Below are positions 23,769 to 35,963 of a DNA stretch of 64,000 nucleotides, piece by piece. The stretch comes from an uncultured Piscinibacter sp. Lineage in GTDB: Bacteria > Pseudomonadota > Gammaproteobacteria > Burkholderiales > Burkholderiaceae_C. The DNA is taken from positions 248,001-312,000 of the forward strand of contig NZ_CALFYO010000021.1 in assembly GCF_937952055.1 (NCBI RefSeq), in the 5' to 3' direction. The translations under genes were made by a program, and so were the position numbers. Every line of letters starts with the position of its first letter. Within the stretch, counting starts at the first letter, position 1. Under the pieces are notes generated by a model, which did no database searches, was not told the DNA's origin, and saw only the letters and a program-made list of their open reading frames with translations.

Positions 23769-25484
23769 ATGTCCCAAACCCAAACTGCCACCCCCCAAGG
23801 CGGCGAATCGTTTGCCGCCCTGTTCGAAGAATCGCTGAAGCGCTCCGAGATGCGCAGTGGCGAGGTCATCACCGCCGAAGTGGTGCGTGTCGACTACAAC
23901 TTCGTGGTGGTCAATGCCGGCCTCAAGTCGGAAGCCTACATTCCCATCGACGAGTTCAAGAACGACCAGGGCGAAGTCGAAGTCCAGGTCGGTGATTTCG
24001 TGTCGGTGGCCATCGACGCGCTCGAGAACGGCTACGGCGACACCATCCTGTCGCGCGACAAGGCCAAGCGCCTGGCGTCCTGGCTGTCGCTGGAGAAGGC
24101 GCTGGAGTCCGGCGAATTCGTCAACGGCACCGTGAACGGCAAGGTCAAGGGCGGCCTGACGGTCCTCGTCAACGGCATCCGCGCCTTCCTGCCCGGCTCG
24201 CTGCTCGACACCCGGCCGGTCAAGGACATGACGCCCTTCGAGGGCAAGACCATGGAGTTCAAGGTCATCAAGCTCGATCGCAAGCGCAACAACGTCGTGT
24301 TGTCGCGCCGCGCCGTGGTCGAAGCCTCGATGGGCGAGGAACGCGCCAAGCTGCTCGAGACGCTGACCGAAGGCGCCATCGTCAACGGCGTGGTCAAGAA
24401 CATCACCGAGTACGGCGCGTTCGTCGACCTCGGCGGCATCGACGGCCTGCTGCACATCACCGACATGGCCTGGCGCCGCGTGCGCCACCCCAGCGAGGTG
24501 GTGCAGGTCGGCCAGGAACTGCAAGCCAAGGTGCTCAAGTTCGACGCCGAGAAGAACCGCGTGTCGCTGGGCATCAAGCAGCTGGGAGACGACCCGTGGC
24601 ACGGCGTGTCGCGCCGCTACCCGCAGGGCACCCGGCTGTTCGGCAAGGTCACGAACATTGCCGACTACGGTGCGTTCGTCGAGATCGAGCCGGGCATCGA
24701 GGGCCTGGTGCACGTCTCCGAGATGGACTGGACCAACAAGAACGTCGCCCCGAGCAAGATCGTTTCGCTCGGCGACGAGGTCGAAGTCATGGTGCTCGAG
24801 ATCGACGAGGACAAGCGCCGCATCAGCCTGGGCATGAAGCAGTGCAAGGCCAACCCGTGGGAGGAGTTCGCCGCCACGGTGCAGCGCGGCGACAAGGTTC
24901 GCGGCCCGGTCAAGTCAATCACCGACTTCGGCGTGTTCGTCGGCCTGGCTGCGGGCATCGACGGCCTCGTGCATCTGTCCGACCTGTCCTGGAACGAGCC
25001 GGGCGAGTCCGCGGTGCGCAATTACAAGAAGGGCCAGGAGGTCGAGGCCGTGGTGCTGGCCGTCGACGTGGACCGCGAGCGCATCTCGCTGGGCATCAAG
25101 CAGCTCGACAGCGATCCGTTCACCAGCTACACGTCGGTCAACGACCGTGGCATGACCGTCAGCGGCAAGGTCAAGTCGGTCGACGCGCGCGGCGCGGAGA
25201 TCCAGCTGACCGAAGACGTCACCGGCTACCTGCGCGCCTCGGAGATCTCGCGCGACCGCGTCGAAGACGCCCGCAACATCCTGAAGGAAGGCGACGAGGT
25301 CACGGCATTGATCATCAACATCGACCGCAAGACGCGCTCGATCCAGTTGTCGATCAAGGCGAAGGACAACGCCGACCAGCAGGAAGCGATGCAGCGCCTC
25401 GCGCAGACCAACGAGCGCGAGACCGCCGGCACGACCAGCCTGGGCGCCCTACTGCGCGCCAAGCTGGACAACAAGTCCGAGTAA
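23769..25484 (+). CDS. rpsA: 30S ribosomal protein S1
   Basis: The protein has 571 residues, normal for proteobacterial S1. The ATG at 23769 (MSQTQTATPQGGESFAALFE) was chosen over an upstream in-frame start because the family begins FAALFEESL close to the N-terminus. Six S1 (OB-fold) repeats are visible by their ITxYGAFV-type cores: KNITEYGAFVDLGGIDGLLH, TNIADYGAFVEIEPGIEGLV and KSITDFGVFVGLAAGIDGLV are the clearest. It binds mRNA leaders and is needed for initiation on most messages. The cmk-rpsA-ihfB order is conserved through proteobacteria. Confidence 0.98.
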   Translation: MSQTQTATPQGGESFAALFEESLKRSEMRSGEVITAEVVRVDYNFVVVNAGLKSEAYIPIDEFKNDQGEVEVQVGDFVSVAIDALENGYGDTILSRDKAKRLASWLSLEKALESGEFVNGTVNGKVKGGLTVLVNGIRAFLPGSLLDTRPVKDMTPFEGKTMEFKVIKLDRKRNNVVLSRRAVVEASMGEERAKLLETLTEGAIVNGVVKNITEYGAFVDLGGIDGLLHITDMAWRRVRHPSEVVQVGQELQAKVLKFDAEKNRVSLGIKQLGDDPWHGVSRRYPQGTRLFGKVTNIADYGAFVEIEPGIEGLVHVSEMDWTNKNVAPSKIVSLGDEVEVMVLEIDEDKRRISLGMKQCKANPWEEFAATVQRGDKVRGPVKSITDFGVFVGLAAGIDGLVHLSDLSWNEPGESAVRNYKKGQEVEAVVLAVDVDRERISLGIKQLDSDPFTSYTSVNDRGMTVSGKVKSVDARGAEIQLTEDVTGYLRASEISRDRVEDARNILKEGDEVTALIINIDRKTRSIQLSIKAKDNADQQEAMQRLAQTNERETAGTTSLGALLRAKLDNKSE

Positions 25485-25511
25485 GGCTGTGCCACTGCCG
25501 AACCGCCGGTC

Positions 25512-25844
25512 ATGACCCGTTCCGATCTCGTGGCCCAGCTGGCTGAGCGATTCAGCCAGCTGACGCATCGCGACACCGAGTTCGCCGTCAAGACGATTCT
25601 CGATGCGATGTCCGACGCGCTCGCGCGTGGGCACCGCATCGAGATCCGCGGCTTCGGCAGCTTCTCGATCAATCGCCGGCCGCCTCGCGTGGGCCGCAAC
25701 CCGCGCAGTGGCGAGCAGGTGATCATTCCCGAGAAGCTCGTCCCGCACTTCAAGCCGGGCAAGGCCTTGCGCGAAGCGGTCGATACGCACGTGCCCGTCA
25801 TCGACGCCGACACGCCGCCTCCCCCCTCCGCCGCGACACCCTGA
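25512..25844 (+). CDS. ihfB: Integration host factor subunit beta
   Basis: The protein has 110 residues. The IHF/HU fold is complete: MTRSDLVAQLAERFSQLTHR, the beta-arm region FGSFSINRRPPRVGRNPRSG with the DNA-intercalating Pro, and HFKPGKALREAV. A short Pro/Ala tail (TPPPPSAATP) extends beyond the normal C-terminus. It bends DNA with IhfA and helps recombination, replication and transcription. It directly follows rpsA. Confidence 0.96.
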   Translation: MTRSDLVAQLAERFSQLTHRDTEFAVKTILDAMSDALARGHRIEIRGFGSFSINRRPPRVGRNPRSGEQVIIPEKLVPHFKPGKALREAVDTHVPVIDADTPPPPSAATP

Positions 25845-25862
25845 GCATCTCGCCCCGCTCGC

Positions 25863-25868
25863 TAGAAT
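25863..25868 (+). promoter_or_regulatory. Candidate -10 element of lapA
   Basis: TAGAAT in CTAGAAT, 17 bases before the lapA ATG, with GGGAGA between. This could give the LPS gene series its own promoter apart from rpsA-ihfB. No good -35. Confidence 0.4.
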
Positions 25869-25884
25869 CGACGCGGGAGACCCG

Positions 25885-26199
25885 ATGCGCTTGTTCGTCT
25901 GGCTCGTTCGAGCCGCCCTCTTCTTCCTCCTCTTCGCCTTCGCGCTGAACAACCAGCACGAAGCCTCCATCCGCTGGTTCTTCGGACACGAATGGCGCAC
26001 GAACATGGTGTTCGTCGTCCTCGCAGCGTTCGCGCTGGGCTGCGTGTTCGGCATCCTCGCCATGCTTCCCAGCTGGTGGCGCCACCGACGCGTGGCGCGG
26101 CGGCGCGGGCACGGCGACGCCCAGGACGCCGGCCTCGACACCGCACAGCTGACGCCGCCCCCCCTCACCTCGGAACATCCACCACGCGATGGACTTTGA
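25885..26199 (+). CDS. lapA: LapA domain inner-membrane protein (LPS assembly)
   Basis: The protein has 104 residues with two hydrophobic segments: about residues 2-21 (RLFVWLVRAALFFLLFAFAL) and 41-63 (MVFVVLAAFALGCVFGILAM), joined by NNQHEASIRWFFGHEWRT. This is the LapA (DUF1049/YciS) layout. LapA works with LapB in LPS synthesis control, where LapB-bound FtsH degrades LpxC. The cytoplasmic tail is basic (RHRRVARRRGHG). It overlaps the lapB start by 11 bases. Confidence 0.88.
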   Translation: MRLFVWLVRAALFFLLFAFALNNQHEASIRWFFGHEWRTNMVFVVLAAFALGCVFGILAMLPSWWRHRRVARRRGHGDAQDAGLDTAQLTPPPLTSEHPPRDGL

Positions 26200-27340
26200 C
26201 CTGCAGTGGCTGCTGCTCGGACTGCCGCTGGCCTTCGCGATCGGCTGGCTGGCTTCGCGCTTCGACCTGCGCCAGTGGAGGCGCGAGCAGAAGGACTCGC
26301 CCAGGGCCTACTACCAGGGTCTGAACCTGCTGCTCAACGAGCAGCACGACAAGGCCATCGACGCCTTCATCGAGGCCGTGCAGCATGATCCGGACACGTC
26401 GGACCTGCACTTCGCGCTGGGCAACCTGTTCCGTCGCCGCGGCGAGTACGAACGCGCGGTGCGCGTGCACGAGCACCTGCTCAATCGCGCCGACCTCCCG
26501 GCCTCCGAGCGTGAACGCGCCCAACATGCGTTGGCCCAGGACTTTATGAAGGCCGGCTTGTTCGACCGCGCCGAGCAGGCTTTCCGGGCGCTGGACGGCA
26601 CGGTGTTCGACACCGAGGCGCGTCTGGCCCTGCTGGCGCTGCATGAGCGCTCGCGCGACTGGCGTGCCGCCGCCGAGGTGGCAGGCAAGCTCGAGCGCAG
26701 CGGCAGCGGCTCGTTTGCCACGCGAATCGCCAACCACTGGTGCGAGCTCGCGCTCGAGGCGGACGCGCGCCATCAAGCTGCCGAAGCCGACGAGGCGCTC
26801 AAGCGCGCCCACGAAACGGCCCCGCAGGCTGCGCGGCCGATCATCATGGCGGGCCAGCGCGCGCGCGCGCGCGGCGACCACCGCGAGGCACTTCAGCAAT
26901 GGGGCGCGCTGATGGCGACCCATCCGGCGGCCTTCAATCTCGTCGCGGCCGACTATGCCGAAAGCGCCAGAGCGCTCGGCGAGACGGCTGCCGCTCTCGA
27001 GCGACTGGAGATGCTGTACCGGCGCGAGCCGACCACCGACCTGCTCGCTGCGCTCGGCCGCATCGATGGCGACGCGCAGCGTGCGCGCCGGCGCTTGGTC
27101 TCGCATCTGCAGCGCCAGCCCGCACTGACCGCCGCGGCCTCGCTGTTGGAGGCGGCGAACGACACGCCGCTGGCCGGCGACGAGATGCAGGCGCTTCGCG
27201 ACACCGTGACGCGCGCCGCGAAACCACTGCAGCGCTATCGCTGCGCGGCCTGTGCCTTCGAGGCGCAGCACTATTTCTGGCAATGCCCCGGCTGCCTGGG
27301 CTGGGACACGTACCCGCCGCAGCGCCAGGAGGACCTTTGA
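26189..27340 (+). CDS. lapB: Lipopolysaccharide assembly protein LapB
   Basis: The protein has 383 residues. One N-terminal membrane anchor (LQWLLLGLPLAFAIGWLAS) is followed by tetratricopeptide repeats (YYQGLNLLLNEQHDKAIDAF; LHFALGNLFRRRGEYERAVR; RAQHALAQDFMKAGLFDRAE) and a C-terminal rubredoxin-like metal site (YRCAAC and WQCPGCLGW). This is the LapB/YciM architecture. It is an essential regulator that couples LPS synthesis to assembly. TGA and the next ATG overlap (TGATG), so heptose genes follow in the same transcript. Confidence 0.94.
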   Translation: MDFDLQWLLLGLPLAFAIGWLASRFDLRQWRREQKDSPRAYYQGLNLLLNEQHDKAIDAFIEAVQHDPDTSDLHFALGNLFRRRGEYERAVRVHEHLLNRADLPASERERAQHALAQDFMKAGLFDRAEQAFRALDGTVFDTEARLALLALHERSRDWRAAAEVAGKLERSGSGSFATRIANHWCELALEADARHQAAEADEALKRAHETAPQAARPIIMAGQRARARGDHREALQQWGALMATHPAAFNLVAADYAESARALGETAAALERLEMLYRREPTTDLLAALGRIDGDAQRARRRLVSHLQRQPALTAAASLLEAANDTPLAGDEMQALRDTVTRAAKPLQRYRCAACAFEAQHYFWQCPGCLGWDTYPPQRQEDL

Positions 27341-28272
27341 TGATCACTCCCACGCGCGAACGCCTGTCCGGGGCCCGGGTGCTGGTGGTCGGCGACGCCA
27401 TGCTCGACCGCTACTGGTTCGGTGCCGTCGACCGCATCTCGCCCGAAGCACCGGTGCCGGTGGTGCGCGTCAACCGCGAGGAGGAGCGCCTCGGCGGCGC
27501 CGCCAACGTGGCCCTGAACGTGAAGACGTTGGGCGCCCGGGCGACGCTGCTGACGGTCGTCGGCGACGACGAGCCGGCACGCACGCTGAAGAAGCTGCTC
27601 GAGCGCGAGGGGGTGGCCGCGCTGCTCGGTAGCGACCCGCAGCTCTACACCATCGTCAAGCTGCGCGTCATCGGACGCGCACAGCAGCTCATTCGCGTCG
27701 ACTTCGAGAACCAGCCCGATCACGAGGTGCTCTCCGGCATGCTCAGCGACTACGAGCGCGTGCTGCCCGAGCACGACGCGGTGCTGTTCTCCGACTACGG
27801 CAAGGGCGGCCTCACGCACATCCCGCGCATGATCGAACTGGCGCGGGCTGCCGGCAAGCCGGTCCTGATCGACCCGAAGGGCAGCGACTACAGCCGCTAC
27901 GCCGGCGCGACGGTGATCACGCCGAACCGCGCCGAGCTGGCGCAGGTGATCGGCACGTGGAGCAGCGAGGAGCAGTTGCACGAGCGCGCGCAGAAGCTGC
28001 GCGCAGAACACCGGCTCGACGGCCTGCTGCTCACACGCAGCGAGGAAGGCATGTCGCTGTTCGATGCGCAGGGCCACACGCAGGTACCGGCACAGGCGCG
28101 CGAGGTGTTCGACGTCACCGGCGCCGGCGACACCGTGATCGCTGCCATGGCCGCGATGCTCGCCTGCGGCTTCACGCTGCGCGAGGCCATGCCGGTGGCC
28201 AATCGCGCCGGCGGCATCGTCGTCGGCAAGTTCGGCACCGCCAGCGTCAGCTACGAGGAGCTCTTCGCATGA
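27340..28272 (+). CDS. rfaE1: D-glycero-beta-D-manno-heptose-7-phosphate kinase
   Basis: The protein has 310 residues and is the kinase half of HldE (PfkB family). Motifs are VLVVGDAMLDRYWFGAVDRI, the glycine-rich RLGGAANVALNVKTLGA and the ATP/anion hole DVTGAGDTVIAAMA. The adenylyltransferase half present in E. coli HldE is absent, so the separate rfaE2 gene should lie elsewhere. It makes heptose bisphosphate for LPS inner core synthesis. It starts within the lapB stop and overlaps the hldD start by 4 bases. Confidence 0.95.
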   Translation: MITPTRERLSGARVLVVGDAMLDRYWFGAVDRISPEAPVPVVRVNREEERLGGAANVALNVKTLGARATLLTVVGDDEPARTLKKLLEREGVAALLGSDPQLYTIVKLRVIGRAQQLIRVDFENQPDHEVLSGMLSDYERVLPEHDAVLFSDYGKGGLTHIPRMIELARAAGKPVLIDPKGSDYSRYAGATVITPNRAELAQVIGTWSSEEQLHERAQKLRAEHRLDGLLLTRSEEGMSLFDAQGHTQVPAQAREVFDVTGAGDTVIAAMAAMLACGFTLREAMPVANRAGGIVVGKFGTASVSYEELFA

Positions 28273-29267
28273 GCACGAGAGTGGTGGTCACCGGCGCGGC
28301 CGGCATGATCGGCAGCAATATCGTCCATGGCCTGAACGCCATGGGCATCGACGACATCATCGCCGTCGACAACCTGACCCTCGGCGCCAAGTACCGCAAT
28401 CTGCTCGGCGCGAGCATCAGCGACTACTTCGACAAGACCGACTTCTACGCCCGCTTCGCGCGCGGCGAATTCGGCAAGGTCGAGGCGGTGCTGCACGAGG
28501 GCGCCTGCTCCGACACCATGCAGCACGACGGGCGCTACATGCTCGACACCAACTACCGCTGCTCGAAGGACTTGCTCGACGCCTGTCAGGCGCAGGGCAC
28601 ACGCCTGCTCTACGCCAGCTCCGCCGCCACCTACGGCGGCAGCGCCTCGTTCCGCGAGCAGCCGCAGTTCGAGCAGCCGCTGAACGTCTACGGCTACAGC
28701 AAACTGCTGTTCGACAACGTCGTACGGCGCATGCTGCCTTCGGCGAAGGCACAGGTCGTCGGCTTCCGCTACTTCAATGTCTACGGCCCGCGCGAGCAGC
28801 ACAAGGGCCGCATGGCCTCGGTGGCCTTCCACCACTTCCAGCAGTTCCGCGAACACGGCAGGGTCAAGCTGTTCGGCGAGTACGGCGGCTACGGCCCCGG
28901 CATGCAGTCGCGCGACTTCGTCTACGTCGACGACGTGGTGGCGGTGAACCTGTGGTTCCTGCAGCACCCCGGCCAAAGCGGCATCTTCAACCTCGGCACC
29001 GGCCGCGCCCAGCCCTTCAACGACGTGGCGGTCGCCACCGTCAACGCGGCACGCACCCTGAAGGGGGAGAGCGCGCTGCCCCTGGCGGATCTCCTCTCGC
29101 GCGGGCTGGTCGAGTACATCCCCTTCCCCGAAGCGCTGGTTGGCAAGTACCAGTGCTTCACGCAGGCCGATCTCTCCGGGCTGCGCACCACGGGCTGCGA
29201 CCACGCCTTCGCCGATGTGGCCGCCGGCGTGCAGCGCTACGTGCACTGGCTCGCCAGCAACGGCTGA
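28269..29267 (+). CDS. hldD: ADP-L-glycero-D-manno-heptose-6-epimerase
   Basis: The protein has 332 residues and belongs to the SDR family. NAD-binding motif VVTGAAGMIGSNIVHGLNAM is at the start; the catalytic YGYSK (NVYGYSKLLFDN), HEGACSDT and GRMASVAFH segments are typical of HldD. It epimerises ADP-heptose, the last step before LPS core transfer. The ATGA overlap with rfaE1 shows translational coupling. Confidence 0.96.
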   Translation: MSTRVVVTGAAGMIGSNIVHGLNAMGIDDIIAVDNLTLGAKYRNLLGASISDYFDKTDFYARFARGEFGKVEAVLHEGACSDTMQHDGRYMLDTNYRCSKDLLDACQAQGTRLLYASSAATYGGSASFREQPQFEQPLNVYGYSKLLFDNVVRRMLPSAKAQVVGFRYFNVYGPREQHKGRMASVAFHHFQQFREHGRVKLFGEYGGYGPGMQSRDFVYVDDVVAVNLWFLQHPGQSGIFNLGTGRAQPFNDVAVATVNAARTLKGESALPLADLLSRGLVEYIPFPEALVGKYQCFTQADLSGLRTTGCDHAFADVAAGVQRYVHWLASNG

Positions 29268-29403
29268 GACTTCTGCACGCCCCCCGGCGGAGGGGGCACC
29301 GGTCGGGTGGCCCGCCGTGGCGATTCACGCCGCACGGTGCCGCCGGAACACTGGCTCCCGAGCCCGCACTACCGCGGCTCGCAACCACCGAAGGAGCCTC
29401 ATC

Positions 29404-29745
29404 ATGATCAAGTTCATCACTGCCGCTGTCCTCGCCCTCGCCTCCACCGCCGCGTTGGCGGCAACCGACGTCAACAAGGCCACGCGGGCCGAGCTCGAAG
29501 CCGTCAAGGGCATCGGCCCGAGCATGGCCACGCGCATCCTCGAGGCGCGCAAGACCGGCAGCTTCAACAACTGGGCCGACCTGCAGGGCCGTGTGAAGGG
29601 CGTGGGCGACGGCAACGCGCGCAAGTTCTCCGCCGACGGGCTGACGGTCAACGGCAGCGCCTACAGCGTGACCGACATGCCGCCCAAGGCGAAGGGCGAG
29701 AAGGCGCCGGCGAAGAAGACTGCCGAGCCGAAGGCCAGGTCCTGA
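29404..29745 (+). CDS. ComEA-like helix-hairpin-helix DNA-binding protein
   Basis: The protein has 113 residues with a signal peptide (MIKFITAAVLALASTAALAA). The mature part has the helix-hairpin-helix signature VNKATRAELEAVKGIGPSMA and TRILEARKTGSFNNWADL, then a Lys/Ala/Pro-rich tail (PPKAKGEKAPAKKTAEPK). Periplasmic ComEA proteins bind incoming DNA during natural transformation. Alone, without comEC nearby, a competence role is plausible but unproven. The gene is separated from hldD by 136 bases and has GAAGGAG about seven bases before its ATG. Confidence 0.85.
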   Translation: MIKFITAAVLALASTAALAATDVNKATRAELEAVKGIGPSMATRILEARKTGSFNNWADLQGRVKGVGDGNARKFSADGLTVNGSAYSVTDMPPKAKGEKAPAKKTAEPKARS

Positions 29746-29779
29746 GCGGGCGTGATCGGCGGCGGGCTGCCCCCAAGCC

Positions 29780-29802
29780 GGCCGGTGCCCCTCAGGGGCC
29801 GG
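29780..29802. terminator. GC-rich hairpin between the ComEA-like and patatin genes
   Basis: GCCGG-TG-CCCC, loop TCA, GGGG-CCGGC, a bulged stem in the 84-base space between two convergent genes. It lacks a T run, so an intrinsic terminator role is doubtful. Confidence 0.3.
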
Positions 29803-29829
29803 CGCGAAGCGACCTGGCAGCCCGGACCG

Positions 29830-31007
29830 TCAGGTCCAGCCGAAGAAGGCGCGCACCTCGTTCCTGCGCTCCATCGTATCGGCCATCCCCAGCGCAACGA
29901 GTTCGCGCGTGTACGGCGCCTCGAAGAGCAGGTAGCTCGCCAGCGCCGCACCGCGCGCACCCTCGCCGCGGCCCGACACGCCCACACCGCGCAGCATCGC
30001 GCGCACCGGTGTCGGCAGGCTGCCAATGTGGCGCGACGCGATGTCGTCCAGACGCTGGCTGGGCGCGATCACCAGCGTCTCGATCGGGCGCAGGGTGGTG
30101 TGCGCCAACGCCTCGGGCGGCAGCAGCCTGAGCGTGGCATTGATGCGTTGCAGGCGCTCCACGTCCACCGCCAGCGCGTCGAGGAAAATGTTCGACAGCG
30201 CATGTCCGGCGATCTGCGCCAGGTTCGGATACTCCGCGCTGTGCGCGCGCGGCCCCGGTGGCTCGTGCATGCGGCCGGCACCAATGATCAGGATGCGATT
30301 GGCCCCCAGGTGCACCGCCGGCGAGATGGGTGCGGCCTGACGCATCGAGCCATCGCCGAAATGTTCGACGCGGCCGTCGATGGGCAGCGGCACGGCCGGA
30401 AAGACGAACGGGATCGCCGCGGAGGCCATCAGGTGCGGCACGCCGATGTCGGAGCGCACCGCGATGCGCTGCGACCGCGTCCACGGCAGGATCTCCTTCA
30501 CCGCATCGTAGAAGGTCACGTGCAGGCCCGAGCCGTAGCTCGACGCCGTCACCGCGATGGCCTGCAGGTGGCCCTGGCGCATCGACTGCTTGAGCTGCTC
30601 GGTGCTGACCATGCGGCGCAACAGGTCGGCCGCCGGCGCGTTGTCGAGCAGCGACTTCGGCCTGGCACGCTGCCAGCGCGCGATCACCCAGCCGAGCGAG
30701 AGCATGGTCAGCCAGCGCGCGCCGGTGCGCATCACGCCCAGCGAGTCGGCACGGTAGATCTGCTCGGCGTGGAAGCTCTCCCACACCTCGGCGAGCACGC
30801 GCACCGCGTCGTCGAAGTTGCCGCAACGGCAAGCCAGCGCCGCCGCGTTGATGGCGCCGGCCGAAGTGCCGGTGATGACCGGGAAGGGGTTTCCGGGCGG
30901 CGCCACCGACTCGCGGCGGATCTGCGCCACCGCCTTGAGCACGCCGACCTGGTAGGCGGCGCGCGCACCACCGCCGGTCAACACCAGGCCCGTGGTGCCG
31001 TGGTCAG

Positions 31008-31011
<4 letters not shown>
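29830..31011 (-). CDS. Patatin-like phospholipase
   Basis: The protein has 393 residues. The oxyanion hole GLVLTGGGARAAYQVG lies at the N-terminus, the nucleophile elbow GTSAGAINA at about residues 48-56, and the second catalytic residue in DGSMRQAAPISPA (Asp of the Ser-Asp dyad). These are the patatin motifs; the enzymes hydrolyse acyl chains of phospholipids. No signal peptide is visible, so it is probably cytoplasmic or at the inner membrane. Its start overlaps the end of dnaE by 4 bases on the minus strand, so the two are likely co-transcribed. Confidence 0.9.
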
Positions 31012-34508
<3,497 letters not shown>

Positions 34509-34535
34509 GAGCGGCATTCTAGGGAACGTGCTCTC

Positions 34536-34541
34536 TAGAAT
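34536..34541 (+). promoter_or_regulatory. Candidate -10 element of trhO
   Basis: TAGAAT within CTCTAGAAT ends seven bases before the GTG start of trhO, a spacing that predicts transcription starting at or next to the start codon. Confidence 0.4.
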
Positions 34542-34548
34542 CCGGAAC

Positions 34549-35277
34549 GTGAACGTGCTGAACATCTCCGCCTACCGCTTCGTTGAACTGCCCGATGCGG
34601 CCACGCTGCGCGAGCGCGTCCGCGAGCGCGCTGCCACGGCCGGCCTCATGGGCACGGTGCTGCTCGCCGAGGAAGGCATCAACCTGTTCCTCGCCGGCGC
34701 GCCCGAGGGCGTGCGCGGCTTTGTCGCCTGGTTGCACGAGGACGCGCGCTTCACCGGCTTGGCGCCGAAGGAGAGCTGGTCCGCGACCGTGCCCTTCGGC
34801 AAGCTGCGCGTGAAGCTCAAGCGCGAGATCATCCGCATGAACCACCCGGCCATCCGCCCGCATGCCGCGCGCGCGCCGGCGGTCGATTCGCGCACGCTGG
34901 CGCGCTGGCTCGATGCCGGCCACGACGACGAGGGCCGGCCGGTGGTCACGCTGGACACGCGCAATGCCTTCGAGGTCGACCAGGGTCGCTTCGCCGGCGC
35001 GCTGGACTGGCGAATCGGCCGCTTCAGCGAGTTCCCGGCTGCGGCGCTGGCGCATCGCGAGCAGATGCGCGGCAAGACCGTGGTGAGCTACTGCACCGGT
35101 GGCATCCGCTGCGAAAAGGCGGCGCTGTTCCTGCACGACGCGGGCGTCGAGCGCGTGCTGCAGCTCGAGGGCGGCATCCTCAAGTACTTCGAGGAGACCG
35201 GCGGCCGCCACTTCGAGGGCGCCTGCTTCGTGTTCGACGAACGCGAGCGGCTCGATGCCGCGCTGCAACCGGTGTAA
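34549..35277 (+). CDS. trhO: tRNA uridine(34) hydroxylase (rhodanese-domain protein)
   Basis: The protein has 242 residues if started at the GTG at 34549 (NVLNISAYRFVEL), as in related proteins; GTG at 34555 is the alternative. Residues 1-95 form the N-terminal acylphosphatase-like domain (GTVLLAEEGINLFLAGAPEG; KESWSATVPFGKLRVKLKRE), residues 110-230 the rhodanese domain, with active Cys in VSYCTGGIRCEKAALFLHDA. TrhO makes 5-hydroxyuridine at tRNA position 34 using oxygen. The gene is divergent from dnaE and may be leaderless. The family was formerly annotated only as rhodanese. Confidence 0.9.
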   Translation: MNVLNISAYRFVELPDAATLRERVRERAATAGLMGTVLLAEEGINLFLAGAPEGVRGFVAWLHEDARFTGLAPKESWSATVPFGKLRVKLKREIIRMNHPAIRPHAARAPAVDSRTLARWLDAGHDDEGRPVVTLDTRNAFEVDQGRFAGALDWRIGRFSEFPAAALAHREQMRGKTVVSYCTGGIRCEKAALFLHDAGVERVLQLEGGILKYFEETGGRHFEGACFVFDERERLDAALQPV

Positions 35278-35303
35278 GGTGCGCGAGCGGCGGTCGACCG
35301 ATC

Positions 35304-35963
35304 GTGATGACCGCCCCGCACGCCATGCCCACCGCCGACAACCTGCGCTCGATCGACAAGTACCGCCGCACCGCGGCCGGCTACGACGCGACCACCGGAC
35401 CCACCTGGCCAATCCGCATGCGCTGCATCGGTCTGCTGGCGCTGCGCGAGGGGGACACGGTGCTCGACGTCGGCTGCGGCACCGGCCTGAGCTTCGAGCC
35501 GCTGGTGCAGCGCATCGGCCGCGGCGGCCGGCTGATCGCCTTCGAGCAGAGCCCGGAGATGCATGCCCAGGCCGAGGCCCGCGCCGTTGCGCTGCGCGCG
35601 GCCGGCTGGGCGGTGGACCTGTTCTGCGCAAGCGCCGAAGACGTCCGGCTGGGTGCCGTGCCCGACGCGACGCTGTGGCACTACGTGCACGACATCAGCC
35701 GCACGCCGGCAGCGCTGGACAACCTGTTCGCCCAGTTCCGCCCGGGCACGCGTCTGGCCCTTGCCGGCATGAAGTTCTTCCCCTGGTGGCTGGCGCCGCT
35801 GAACCTGCTCGCCTGGCTGAAGAACCGGCCCTACAACGTGCATGCGCACGAAATGCACGAGCCCTGGCGCCTGGTCGCGCAGCGGCTCGACGGTTTCGCC
35901 TGGGAGCCCACGCAGTGGGGCATGGGCTACATCGGCTCGGGCGTGGTCAAGGAGTTCGCGTGA
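35304..35963 (+). CDS. Class I SAM-dependent methyltransferase
   Basis: The protein has 219 residues. The SAM motif is TVLDVGCGTGLSFEPLVQRI at about residues 52-71, followed by GRLIAFEQSPEMHAQAEARA and a conserved WHYVHDISRTPAALDN. The C-terminal half includes a hydrophobic segment (FFPWWLAPLNLLAWLKNRPY) seen in several small membrane-associated methyltransferases. The substrate is unknown. The stop overlaps the egtB start as GTGA, so the two are coupled. It is not EgtD: that enzyme is about 320 residues with a different domain. Confidence 0.8.
   Translation: MMTAPHAMPTADNLRSIDKYRRTAAGYDATTGPTWPIRMRCIGLLALREGDTVLDVGCGTGLSFEPLVQRIGRGGRLIAFEQSPEMHAQAEARAVALRAAGWAVDLFCASAEDVRLGAVPDATLWHYVHDISRTPAALDNLFAQFRPGTRLALAGMKFFPWWLAPLNLLAWLKNRPYNVHAHEMHEPWRLVAQRLDGFAWEPTQWGMGYIGSGVVKEFA

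Noticed and set aside
27340..28272. Bifunctional HldE
   Set aside because: The adenylyltransferase domain is absent; only the kinase domain is present.
35304..35963. The methyltransferase as EgtD
   Set aside because: It has only 219 residues and a generic class I SAM motif; EgtD is about 320 residues with a different domain arrangement.
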